Origin: a bacterium | GTDB taxonomy: Bacteria; Gemmatimonadota; Gemmatimonadetes; Gemmatimonadales; Gemmatimonadaceae | NCBI GenBank assembly: GCA_021813725.1 | Contig: JAKAJN010000017.1 | Span: forward strand, 1 to 38,445 | Length of the DNA: 38,445 nucleotides | Direction of reading: 5' to 3' | Shown: piece after piece, positions 1 through 7,882 of the stretch | How the letters are laid out: every line of letters starts with the position of its first letter | How positions within the stretch are numbered: the first letter of the stretch is position 1 | Made by a program: the position numbers and the translations under genes | The notes under the pieces: model-generated | What the model saw: the letters and a program-made list of their open reading frames with translations, nothing else | Told to the model about the DNA's origin: nothing | Databases searched by the model: none

Positions 1-1112
1 TGTCGTTCAACGACGGCGGGCTCTGGCAGCCGTTCTCGCAGAACCTGCCGGTCACGCCGGTCACCGATCTCGCCGTGCGGCACGACAACCTCTACGCGAG
101 CACCGAGGGGCGCGCCTTCTGGGTGCTGGACGACCTGAGCGCGGTGCGACAGCTCGCCGACAGCATCGCGAAGGCGCCGGCGCACCTCTTCGCGCCGCGC
201 GCCGCGCTGGAGGTCCCCGGTGCGAACCCGCCAGTGCGTGACGCGGGGCGCAACGCGCCGCCGGGGGCGAACATCTACTACTCGCTCGCCAGCGCGCCCG
301 ACACCGCGACGGCGCTCACGCTCGAGTTCCTCGATGCGCGGGGTGCCGTCGTGCGCAGCTATTCGTCCAAGGCCCCCGCGGAGCCGGCGGGGAGCAGCGG
401 ACGCCGCGGTGGCGCGCCGTCGAACCGACTGACGCCCAAGGCGGGGCTGAACGCGATGCAGTGGGATCTGCGCGGCGAACCGCCCACCCAGCTCACCGGG
501 ATCTCCATCTTCGGTGGCCCCACCGGCGGTGCCCTGGTCACCCCCGGGCGCTACAGCGTGCGCCTGCGCTACGGCAGTGCCACGCAGACCCAGCCGCTCG
601 ACGTGCTGCCGGACCCCCGCCTGCGGCTCGACGCCGCGGACATCGCCGCCCGCGACTCGCTCTCGCGTGCCATCGTCGCGCGGGTCAAGGAAATCCACGA
701 CGATGTCCTCCGCCTGCGCGACATCAAGGATCAGGTACAGAAACTCGTCGAGCGCACCAAGGACGCCGACCAGGGCGAGGTGATTGCCGGCAAGGGGAAG
801 GGGATCGTGGGCAAGGTGGACGTGGTGGATCCCAAGCTGACGACCAAGTCGCGCAATGGGCAGGACATCATCAACTATCGCAACGGCATCAACGCGCAGT
901 ACCTGTTCCTCCTCGGCAATCTCGAGGGGAACGACGTGGTGACCCAGCCGATGCGCGACCGCTTCGCCGATCTCGAGAAGCTGTGGCAGGCGCTGAAGGG
1001 CGACGTGGACGCCATCGAGCTGCAGGATGTGCCGGCGTTCAACAAGCTGCTGCAGGACGCCAAGATCCCGGGGGTGATCATCCCGGTGCCGAAGCCGAAG
1101 GTGGCGATGTGA
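1..1112 (+). CDS. Secreted BNR/sortilin-like repeat protein, C-terminal part (5' end outside window)
   Basis: The reading frame is open from the first complete codon (base 3) to TGA at 1110-1112, so only the last ~370 residues are present. The start, with residues such as FNDGG..W and the VLDDLSAVRQL stretch, looks like the last blade of a BNR/VPS10-type beta-propeller. It is followed by a beta-rich FlgD/Ig-like segment (LTLEFLDARGAVVRSY, GLNAMQWDLRG, TPGRYSVRL) and a helical, charged tail. Proteins of this build are large exported 'glycosyl hydrolase/sortilin-like' proteins common in Gemmatimonadota and Acidobacteria; their substrates are generally unknown. No catalytic motif can be seen in the part present, so no enzymatic role is assigned. 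The GH97 gene follows after about 65 bp on the same strand and may be co-transcribed. Confidence 0.75.
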   Translation, partial: SFNDGGLWQPFSQNLPVTPVTDLAVRHDNLYASTEGRAFWVLDDLSAVRQLADSIAKAPAHLFAPRAALEVPGANPPVRDAGRNAPPGANIYYSLASAPDTATALTLEFLDARGAVVRSYSSKAPAEPAGSSGRRGGAPSNRLTPKAGLNAMQWDLRGEPPTQLTGISIFGGPTGGALVTPGRYSVRLRYGSATQTQPLDVLPDPRLRLDAADIAARDSLSRAIVARVKEIHDDVLRLRDIKDQVQKLVERTKDADQGEVIAGKGKGIVGKVDVVDPKLTTKSRNGQDIINYRNGINAQYLFLLGNLEGNDVVTQPMRDRFADLEKLWQALKGDVDAIELQDVPAFNKLLQDAKIPGVIIPVPKPKVAM

Positions 1113-1177
1113 GCTGAGGGCCGGTGCGGGGAACAACGTGTGGGCGGGAAATGCGAGGGTTCCACGGAGGAAGGATG

Positions 1178-3163
1178 ATGCGCCGCAAGCTGCTGTCTTC
1201 CATCGCTGCGTTCGGGCTTGTGCTCGGCGCAGCGGCCCATGCGCAACGACCGTCGACGGCGCGGCCGGGCGCGGCGCCGCTCACCGTGGCCTCCCCGGAT
1301 GGCGCACTCGTGGTGAGTGTCAGTGTCAGTGGCCAGGTGACGTGGGCGGTGGCGTTGCGCGGCGCGCCGGTGCTGCTGCCGTCACGCCTTTCCCTGTCGC
1401 TCTCGGACGGCCGCACCCTCGGCGCATCGCCGGTTGTGCGCGCGACCCGCACGCGCGCCGTGAACGACGTCCTGCACCCGGTCGTGCGCGTGAAGCGCGC
1501 CGAGGTGCGCGACCAATTCAATGAACGCCGCATCGAGTTCGTCGGCGGCTATGCGCTGATCGTGCGCGCCTACGACGACGCGGTTGCCTATCGCTGGACG
1601 ACGGCCCTGCCGGGCGAGATCACCGTGCGCGGCGAGGACGCCACCTTTTCTTTTGCGGCAGATCACGGAACGTACTTCCCCGAGGAGACGAGCTTCCAGT
1701 CGCATCAGGAGCGACAGTACAAGCGCGTGAAGATCAGCGAGATCGGCGCGCGTTTCTCCTCGCTCCCGGCCATGGTGGTGCTCGAGGGTGGCGTGAAGGC
1801 CGTGATCACCGAGGCCGACCTGTTCGACTACCCCGGCATGGATCTCACCGGCGACTCCGCGTCGCACTCCCTGCGCGGACTCTTCCCGGCCTACCCGAAG
1901 ACCGTCGAGCTGCGCCGTGACCGCGACGAGGTCGTGACGGCGCGCGAACCGTACCTCGCCCGCACGCGCGGCACGCGCGACTTCCCGTGGCGCGTGCTCG
2001 TGGTGGCGTCGCACGACGAGACGTTGCTCTCCACCGACATCGTCTATCGCCTCGCCTCAGAGTCGAAGCTGACGGAGACCGCGTGGATCAGGCCCGGCCT
2101 CGTGGCGTGGGACTGGTGGAACGCGAACAACATCTATGGCGTCCCCTTCCGCGCCGGCGTGAACACCGAGACATACAAGCACTACATCGACTTCGCGGCG
2201 GAGCACGGCATTCCCTACATCATCCTCGACGAGGGGTGGTATCCGCTCGGCAACCTGCTGGCCACCGTGCCGGCAATCGACATGGACGCGATCTCGTCGC
2301 ATGCGCGGCAGCAGCATGTCGGGCTGATCATGTGGGTGATCTGGAAGACGCTCGATGGGCAGATGCAGCCCGCGCTCGACCAGTTCCAGCGCTGGGGCGT
2401 GAAGGGGATCAAGGTGGACTTCATGCAGCGCGAGGACCAGTGGATGGTCAACTTCTACGAGCGCGTGGCGCAGGAGGCCGCCAAGCGGCAGCTGCTCGTG
2501 GATTTCCACGGCGCGTACAAACCCACGGGGTTGTATCGCACGTATCCGAACGTGGTGACGAGCGAAGGCGTGCTCGGCCTCGAGCAGAGCAAGTGGAGCG
2601 ACCTGGCGTCACCCGACAACGCGGTGACGTTCCCGTTCCTGCGCATGCTGGCCGGGCCGGTGGACTACACGCCGGGGGCGATGCAAAACGCCATCAAGAC
2701 CGACTTCAAGCCCATCTGGAGCCGGCCGATGAGCCAGGGCACGCGCGGTCAGCAACTGGCGATGTACATCGTCTTTGAGAGTCCCCTGCAGATGCTCGCC
2801 GACTCGCCGTCGAACTACCGCAAGGAGCCGGAGAGTCTCGCGTTTCTGTCGCGCGTACCAACCGTCTGGGATGAGACGCGCGTGCTCTCGGCGAAGGTCG
2901 GGGAGTACATCGTGGTCGCGCGTCGGTCGGGGAGTGCGTGGTACCTCGGCGCGCTCACCAACTGGACGGCGCGCGACCTCGACGTGGATCTCTCGTGGCT
3001 CGGCGCCGGCTCGTATGCGGCCGACATCTTCCGTGACGGGGCGAATGCCGACCGGGCAGGCGTGGATTACGCCCGCGAGGCGCGGACGGTCACGGCGACC
3101 GACCGGCTGACGTTGCACCTCGCTCCCGGGGGCGGATTCGCGGCGCGCATCGCCCCGCGGTAG
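1178..3163 (+). CDS. GH97 family alpha-glycosidase (retaining, alpha-galactosidase-like), secreted
   Basis: The protein is about 661 residues. The ATG at 1178 (or the adjacent one at 1175) is preferred over upstream GTG codons because GGAGGAAGG lies just before it and the protein then begins with a normal signal peptide (MRRKLLSSIAAFGLVLGAAAHAQ). An N-terminal beta-sandwich (about residues 35-270) precedes a TIM barrel with WDWWN, YIILDEGWY and GIKVDFMQ, then a C-terminal all-beta domain; this is the GH97 order. Within GH97, retaining alpha-galactosidase-type members use an Asp nucleophile at the position of Asp414 here (IKVDFM). Inverting SusB-type enzymes lack that Asp and use Glu residues instead. 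Asp414 therefore argues for the retaining branch; the sugar specificity is inferred. Glu in TSEGVLGLEQ is the candidate acid/base. It probably acts in the periplasm on alpha-linked oligosaccharides. Confidence 0.88.
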   Translation: MRRKLLSSIAAFGLVLGAAAHAQRPSTARPGAAPLTVASPDGALVVSVSVSGQVTWAVALRGAPVLLPSRLSLSLSDGRTLGASPVVRATRTRAVNDVLHPVVRVKRAEVRDQFNERRIEFVGGYALIVRAYDDAVAYRWTTALPGEITVRGEDATFSFAADHGTYFPEETSFQSHQERQYKRVKISEIGARFSSLPAMVVLEGGVKAVITEADLFDYPGMDLTGDSASHSLRGLFPAYPKTVELRRDRDEVVTAREPYLARTRGTRDFPWRVLVVASHDETLLSTDIVYRLASESKLTETAWIRPGLVAWDWWNANNIYGVPFRAGVNTETYKHYIDFAAEHGIPYIILDEGWYPLGNLLATVPAIDMDAISSHARQQHVGLIMWVIWKTLDGQMQPALDQFQRWGVKGIKVDFMQREDQWMVNFYERVAQEAAKRQLLVDFHGAYKPTGLYRTYPNVVTSEGVLGLEQSKWSDLASPDNAVTFPFLRMLAGPVDYTPGAMQNAIKTDFKPIWSRPMSQGTRGQQLAMYIVFESPLQMLADSPSNYRKEPESLAFLSRVPTVWDETRVLSAKVGEYIVVARRSGSAWYLGALTNWTARDLDVDLSWLGAGSYAADIFRDGANADRAGVDYAREARTVTATDRLTLHLAPGGGFAARIAPR

Positions 3164-3167
3164 TCGG

Positions 3168-4022
3168 TTACCCCGCGAAGGCCGGATCGCCCGCCGGCGC
3201 ACCCAGGTGCACCTGCGGGTGCTCGAAGATCTCCGTCACGAGGCCGAGCGATCGCGCGCCATAGAACGCGTCGTGAATGCGTTCGTCGAAACTCCAGCGC
3301 ACCCGTAGCCCCGGCTGCACGTTCAGTGCGCCGCCGTCCATGAACGAATGGTACGCCGGCGCCGACACCGCGCCGAAGATCGAGACCGTGCCGTACTCGT
3401 ACAGGTGATGATAGGCGTCGCTGATGCCGACCGACCCGAGATTCGCGAGAAACATGGACGCGAACATCGGGTCCGACGCCGTCATGAAGCGCGGAAAGAG
3501 GTTCCACTGGTCGAGCCGGCGCGCCACTGCGACCAGCGCACGCACGAGCGGGCCGGGGAGTCGCATGATGAGCGCGGTCTCGCGATCGACGGTGCGATCG
3601 GTGGTCTGGGCGTCGCGAATCGCCGAGGCGAGGCGGGCGGCGAATCGGGCGAAGGGTTCTCCGCGCGCCACCTCGAACTTCACCGTGGTGGACTCGCCGT
3701 CGTCGGAGAGTTCCTTCTTCACGACGAACGAGAGCTGCACGCCGCGTCGCTGATAGAGCCGCCCGCCCGACACGAACCGATTGAGCTCCGGGCGCGCGTG
3801 CAAGGCCTGCCCGACGGCGTACGCGAGCAGATGGAAGAGCGTGGCGCGTTCGGCGTGGGTGCGGTTGTAGGCCTTCAGCCAGTCGCGCGTCTCTTGAATC
3901 CGGAACATCGTATCGGTGAGGACAATGCTCTCGTTCCGCCGCGGCATCAGATACGGCATGATGCCGCGCATCGGCCGCGTGCCGCGGATCAGGTCGCCAT
4001 CGTGCCGGCGGAAGAGGGGCAT
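3168..4022 (-). CDS. Stand-alone 2-oxoacid dehydrogenase E2-like (CAT-fold) protein with altered catalytic motif
   Basis: This 284-residue protein consists only of the catalytic, CAT-like fold of dihydrolipoyl acyltransferases. It has no lipoyl domain and no E1-binding domain. Family features include the N-terminal MRGIMPYLMPRRNESIV strand region, the central FFxR/ASDPMFASMFLANLGSVGI segment and the C-terminal active-site loop. In true E2 enzymes that loop reads D-H-R-x-x-D-G. Here it reads D-E-R-I-H-D-A, so the catalytic His is Glu and the Gly is Ala. CAT-fold chemistry needs that His, so a classical CoA-dependent acyl transfer is doubtful; this may be a subfamily with another role. The gene lies 34 bp downstream of the D-threonine-aldolase-type gene on the same strand and is probably the last gene of that operon. 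No E1 or E3 gene is nearby. Confidence 0.75.
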   Translation of the reverse strand: MPLFRRHDGDLIRGTRPMRGIMPYLMPRRNESIVLTDTMFRIQETRDWLKAYNRTHAERATLFHLLAYAVGQALHARPELNRFVSGGRLYQRRGVQLSFVVKKELSDDGESTTVKFEVARGEPFARFAARLASAIRDAQTTDRTVDRETALIMRLPGPLVRALVAVARRLDQWNLFPRFMTASDPMFASMFLANLGSVGISDAYHHLYEYGTVSIFGAVSAPAYHSFMDGGALNVQPGLRVRWSFDERIHDAFYGARSLGLVTEIFEHPQVHLGAPAGDPAFAG

Positions 4023-4056
4023 GGGGAGGTCGCCTGCGACGGAGTGTTGGTGCCGC

Positions 4057-5172
4057 CTAGCGGATGGCGCCGCGCGCGCTCACGGGCCAGAGCGCTTCGA
4101 CCACGCCGTGGCGTACGCCGACGAACCAGTCGTGCAGGTTGACGGTTGGATCACAATGCCCGGGGACGAGCAGCAGCTTCTCTCCGAGCGCGGGCGTGCG
4201 CGCGCCGGGTGCGACGCGCAGCACCCCGTGCTCGTCGGACACGTTGACATACTCGAGACCGTGCTGCTGCCAGACGAGCGGCATTCCCGAATCGAACGCC
4301 GAGGCCTTGAGCCCGGCGTCGACGACGGCGCGCGCGCCCTCCACGCGGCTCATCACGGTGGTCCAGACGAACAAGCTGTGCTCGAACGGCGGCCAATGGT
4401 CGTCGAACTCGTCGCGCCCGTAGTCGGCGTCCATGAAGATGTACGAACCGGGCTGCACCTCGTCCCAGGCACCGCTCGCCAGCTCCAGAGGAAAGGTGCC
4501 CGTGCCGGCGCCGGTCACGAGATCGCAGGGAATGCCATCGGCCACGATGCCGGCTCGCGTCGCACGGATCCACTCCGCGGCACGCGCGATCTTCTCGCGG
4601 CGCTCCGCCACCGCGCGTGTGTGCTGCGCGCTGCCGTGGTAGGCCTGCAGGCCGACGAAGCGCAGCTGCGGGCTGTCGGCGACGCGGCGCGCCAGCGCTT
4701 GGGTCGCCGCGCCGGGCTCGGCGCCACAACGATTGCCGCCGACGTTCACTTCGACAAGCGTGTCGAGTCGAACGCCGGCCCGCGTCGCTGCCTGTTCCAA
4801 CGCCTCCACCTGGGGCAGCGCATCCACACAGGTGCTGATGCGCGCCTCGTGCGCGAGGCGAGCGAGCCGATCCAGCTTGCCCGCGCCGACGATTTCGTTG
4901 GAGATGAGCACGTCGCGGACGCCACCCGCCACCAGCGCCTCGGCCTCGCTGACCTTTTGGCAACAGACGCCCACCGCGCCGGCCATGACCTGCCGCAGCG
5001 CGATGTCGGCGCTCTTGTGGCTCTTGGCGTGCGGGCGAAGCCGCGCGCCAGCCCGGCGCACCGCCTCGGCCGCGCGCGCGACATTCCGCTCGAAGGCGTC
5101 GAGATCGAGCAGCAGTGCCGGCGTGTCAACGTCGACCACCGGCATGCCGATGGTGGCGGGGGGTTCCCGCAT
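4057..5172 (-). CDS. DSD1-family PLP enzyme: D-threonine aldolase / 3-hydroxy-D-aspartate aldolase type
   Basis: The protein is about 371 residues from the ATG at 5172; an upstream in-frame GTG at 5196 adds eight residues that do not look conserved. It has the alanine-racemase-like barrel of fold-type III PLP enzymes. PHAKSHK carries the PLP lysine (Lys50 from ATG 5172). EVNVGGNRCG and TGAGTGTFPLE are cofactor-phosphate regions. A C-terminal metal site reads PGHCDPTVNLHDW. In this family a His-x-Asp pair is typical of D-threonine and 3-hydroxy-aspartate aldolases, while D-serine dehydratases have His-x-Cys. H-C-D here favours aldolase chemistry: a beta-hydroxy-D-amino acid is cleaved to glycine and an aldehyde with a divalent metal. 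The M19 dipeptidase gene ends 70 bp upstream on the same strand, suggesting joint use of D-residue-containing peptides. Substrate choice is inferred. Confidence 0.85.
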   Translation of the reverse strand: MREPPATIGMPVVDVDTPALLLDLDAFERNVARAAEAVRRAGARLRPHAKSHKSADIALRQVMAGAVGVCCQKVSEAEALVAGGVRDVLISNEIVGAGKLDRLARLAHEARISTCVDALPQVEALEQAATRAGVRLDTLVEVNVGGNRCGAEPGAATQALARRVADSPQLRFVGLQAYHGSAQHTRAVAERREKIARAAEWIRATRAGIVADGIPCDLVTGAGTGTFPLELASGAWDEVQPGSYIFMDADYGRDEFDDHWPPFEHSLFVWTTVMSRVEGARAVVDAGLKASAFDSGMPLVWQQHGLEYVNVSDEHGVLRVAPGARTPALGEKLLLVPGHCDPTVNLHDWFVGVRHGVVEALWPVSARGAIR

Positions 5173-5242
5173 GCAGGTGGAGAGTAGACCGGTCACGTCG
5201 GAGGTCGGGGCGAATGGTGGGATTGGTGCACGAAGTGTGGCG

Positions 5243-6535
5243 CTACCGCAGCTCCCGTGCGACGCGCTCCACCTCGGCCATCACGCGCAGCAGATTGCCG
5301 CCCCACAGCTTGATGATGTCCGGCTCGCTGTAGCCGCGGCGCACAAGCTCCGTGGTCACGTTGATGGCCTCGCTGGCATTGTCATAGCCTTCCACGCCGC
5401 CTCCGCCGTCGAAGTCGGACGAGATGCCAACGTGGTCAATGCCGATCAGCGTGACGGCGTAGTCAATGTGATTGACGAAGTCCTTGACCGTCGCCCGCGG
5501 CGGGGGCGGATACTTGACGTCGAGGTCCGCCATCCGCTGCCGATAGAGCGCCATCACCGAGTCGCCCGGCGCGGCTCCCGGACGCCGCGCGCCCTGTCCG
5601 CCGGCGCCACCACCGCGCGGCGGGAAGCCGAGCGATTGGCGGAGCTCCGCGATGGCCTGCGCGCGCTCCGGCGAGTCGGGCGGCGTCTTCTTCACGTAGC
5701 CCGCGAAGGCCACCATCTGCGCCACGCCGCCATTCTTCTTGAGCGCGAGCAGCTGTTCGTCGTCCAGATTGCGGCTGTGATCACAGAGGGCGCGGACGCT
5801 CGAGTGACTCGCAATCACCGGCGCCTTCGACAGCGCCATCACCTGCAGGTTGCTCTCCTTCGAGGGATGCGAGATGTCCATCATCATCCCCAGCCGGTTG
5901 GCCTCGGCGACGACCTGTCGCCCCAATGGGCTGAGCCCGTTCCATTTCCAGACGTTGTCGCTCTCGCCGGTGTTCGAGTCGGAGAGCTGGTTGTGTCCAT
6001 TGTGCGCCAGCGAGATGTAGCGACCGCCGCGGCGGTAGAAGAGCGCCACGTTCGAGATGTCGTTGCCGATGCCGTACGCGTTTTCCACCCCCATCAGCGC
6101 CACTTTCTTGCCGCTCGCGTGGATGCGGCGCACGTCGTCCGCGGTGTACGCGATGGCGATGCGATCGGGCGCAACCGTCTCAGCGAGCGCGTGCACGGCA
6201 TCGAACGAGCGGAGGTTGGCCGCCCGCAGGGCGGCATACGTCGAGTCGCTGAAGTCCTGGCGCTGGCCCACATAGATGCTGAAGAAGACCGCATCGAGCC
6301 CATCCTTCTCCATCTTCGGCAGGTCCACCTGCGTGCGTGGAAGCCCGGTGGCGTAGTTGGGTGGCGGCCCGGCCATCGTGGCGGCGTTGAAATCCACGTG
6401 GGTGTCAATCTTGATGGCCTTCGCGTGAATTGCGCGCGCCTTGGCCAGCAGGGCGGGGTCGTCCTGTGCGCCGGCGACGGCCACGACGGTCACGGCCAGT
6501 GCGAAGGCGCGGGTCAGGCGCAGGAGTGGCATCAT
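5243..6535 (-). CDS. Membrane dipeptidase-type metallopeptidase (M19, renal dipeptidase family), secreted
   Basis: The gene starts at ATG 6535 (or 6532) because the protein then opens with a signal peptide (MMPLLRLTRAFALAVTVVAVAGAQ) and GGAG sits 7-11 bases upstream; the frame is open further but without protein-like sequence. Length is about 430 residues, normal for exported bacterial M19 enzymes. Zinc-site motifs of the family are in order: IDTHVDF near the N-terminus (HxD), the ISLAHNGHNQ region, DISHPS, VIASHSSVRALCDHSRN, and GIDHVGISSDFDGGG near the C-terminus. M19 enzymes cleave dipeptides and tolerate a D-residue at the C-terminal position. A Gly/Ala/Arg-rich loop at 5560-5630 looks like a low-complexity linker. 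It is the first gene of a minus-strand set with the D-threonine-aldolase-type and E2-like genes. Confidence 0.92.
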   Translation of the reverse strand: MMPLLRLTRAFALAVTVVAVAGAQDDPALLAKARAIHAKAIKIDTHVDFNAATMAGPPPNYATGLPRTQVDLPKMEKDGLDAVFFSIYVGQRQDFSDSTYAALRAANLRSFDAVHALAETVAPDRIAIAYTADDVRRIHASGKKVALMGVENAYGIGNDISNVALFYRRGGRYISLAHNGHNQLSDSNTGESDNVWKWNGLSPLGRQVVAEANRLGMMMDISHPSKESNLQVMALSKAPVIASHSSVRALCDHSRNLDDEQLLALKKNGGVAQMVAFAGYVKKTPPDSPERAQAIAELRQSLGFPPRGGGAGGQGARRPGAAPGDSVMALYRQRMADLDVKYPPPPRATVKDFVNHIDYAVTLIGIDHVGISSDFDGGGGVEGYDNASEAINVTTELVRRGYSEPDIIKLWGGNLLRVMAEVERVARELR

Positions 6536-6976
6536 CCGGGATCTCCAAGTGAAGTGGGACGCCGCCGGGCGGCGACCGTCGAATTTGCGACACCGAGCGC
6601 GATGCCGCACCCCCGTGTACGCGCCACGCACTCCACGCGATGATGGTGCACCGGGGGGCTTGTGGTTCTTCTCCCTGACAAAGCGCTGACAGGCGCCATT
6701 CCGCCTGCGCGTCTTTGCCCGGCAAGGCTCGAGGAATCGCCCTACTCGGCGAGCGGCGACGTAGGTCACGCGGCAAGAAAGCGCCGCGGCGTCGGGCGCG
6801 GAAATCGGGATGAGGAACGCCGGAAATCGCGCTGCGCGTCTGGTCCGTGCATCGTGCGAGCTTCAGCGCGGACGTGATAATGCCCTACACCACGTCATCT
6901 CTGGTACGATAGGCGCTCTTCGCGCTGTATCGTATGGTGTCATCGCCCCCCTCTGCCAAGGTTGCGAGGGCACGCG
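6536..6976. other. Divergent intergenic region between dipeptidase and redox operon
   Basis: About 440 bp separate the start of the minus-strand dipeptidase from the plus-strand FeS gene, so both promoters should lie here. No convincing gene was seen: the short open frames have Arg/Pro/Ala-rich compositions typical of frame shadows in GC-rich DNA. Two structures stand out. One is a palindrome at 6905-6934. The other is a pair of direct CTGACA hexamers 11 bp apart at about 6676-6692 (CTGACA-N5-CTGACA), which could be a regulator site for the dipeptidase. A clear -35/-10 pair could not be assigned on either strand. Confidence 0.5.
6905..6934. promoter_or_regulatory. Palindromic operator or leader hairpin upstream of the redox operon
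   Basis: TACGATA at 6905-6911 is perfectly inverted as TATCGTA at 6928-6934, with GCGC/GCGC arms inside (6913-6916 and 6922-6925) and a TCTTC centre. Outside it ACACCA (about 6885-6891) is matched by TGGTGT (6935-6940). It ends 43 bp before the FeS gene start codon. It could be a dimeric regulator site or a leader hairpin; sequence alone cannot separate the two. Confidence 0.4.
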
Positions 6977-7882
6977 ATGAAATCGACAAGCCGCCGGTCC
7001 TTTCTGAAGGCCGGCACCGCCATAACCGCTGTCGCGGCCGGACTCACCCCTGCCACGGCGCACGCCGGCCCCACGAATGTGCTGTCGCCCAACCGGTTGG
7101 GCGTGCTGGTGGACACCACCGTGTGCATCGGCTGTCGCAACTGCGAATGGGCGTGCAAGCGCGCGCACGAGCTGGAGACGGCGCCGCTCGAGGCGTATGA
7201 GGATCGAACGCCACTGCGGGAGATGCGGCGTCCCGACGAGACGGCGCTCACGGTCGTCAATCAGTTTGCGAATCCAAAGGCCCCGGACCAACCGACCACG
7301 GTGAAGGTGCAGTGCATGCACTGCGATCATCCCGCCTGCGTGTCGGCGTGCATCGTCGGCGCGATCTCCAAGCAGGACGATGGTGCGGTCCTGTGGGACA
7401 CCGACAAGTGCATCGGCTGTCGGTATTGCATGGTGGCCTGCCCGTTCCAGATCCCGGCATTCGAGTATCGCAAGGCCATCCAGCCGCGGATCATGAAGTG
7501 CGATTTCTGCACTGATCGGCGTGCGGCGGGCATGCTGCCGGCGTGCGTGGAGTCGTGCCCCGTGGAGGCGCTCACCTTTGGGCCGCGCGAGGAGCTGGTG
7601 CGCGTGGCGCACGACAAGGTGCGCCGCGCCCCGGACCGGTATGTCGAGCACGTGTACGGCGAACGCGAGGTCGGCGGCACGAGCTGGATGTATCTCGCCG
7701 ACCGAAAGTTTGAGCAGCTCGCCTTCCCGACGCTTGGCGAAAGTCCGGCGCCTGGCGTCTCGGAGAGCATCCAGCACGGCATCTTCGCCTACTTCGTGCC
7801 TCCGGTCTCGCTGTACGCGTTGCTTGGCGCGGTGATGTGGACAGCGCGGCAGCGCCACGACGATGAGGAGGACCAGTCGTGA
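6977..7882 (+). CDS. TAT-exported, membrane-anchored ferredoxin-like subunit with four [4Fe-4S] sites (HybA/DmsB family)
   Basis: The 301-residue protein starts at ATG 6977, giving a textbook twin-arginine signal (STSRRSFLKAG) about residues 3-13. Four cysteine sets follow: CIGCRNCEWAC, CMHCDHPACVSAC, CIGCRYCMVAC, and a wider CDFC-X11-CVESC set. These would bind four cubane clusters as in HybA/DmsB-type electron-transfer subunits. A C-terminal hydrophobic segment (FAYFVPPVSLYALLGAVMW) anchors it to the membrane, as in HybA, leaving a short charged tail. It should sit on the periplasmic side and pass electrons between the NrfD-type subunit and the multihaem cytochrome. The next gene starts within its stop codon (GTGA overlap), implying translational coupling. 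No hydrogenase or molybdopterin catalytic subunit is adjacent, so the electron donor or acceptor is not defined by the sequence. Confidence 0.93.
   Translation: MKSTSRRSFLKAGTAITAVAAGLTPATAHAGPTNVLSPNRLGVLVDTTVCIGCRNCEWACKRAHELETAPLEAYEDRTPLREMRRPDETALTVVNQFANPKAPDQPTTVKVQCMHCDHPACVSACIVGAISKQDDGAVLWDTDKCIGCRYCMVACPFQIPAFEYRKAIQPRIMKCDFCTDRRAAGMLPACVESCPVEALTFGPREELVRVAHDKVRRAPDRYVEHVYGEREVGGTSWMYLADRKFEQLAFPTLGESPAPGVSESIQHGIFAYFVPPVSLYALLGAVMWTARQRHDDEEDQS

Noticed and set aside
3916-6643. Long plus-strand open frames opposite the aldolase and dipeptidase genes
   Set aside because: Antisense shadows: Arg/His/Gly-rich, no domain features, and the minus-strand genes have clear catalytic motifs.
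6662-6877. A 71-codon frame in the dipeptidase/FeS intergenic region
   Set aside because: Composition is Arg/Ala/Ser-rich without recognisable domain, no ribosome-binding site, and typical of random open frames in GC-rich DNA.
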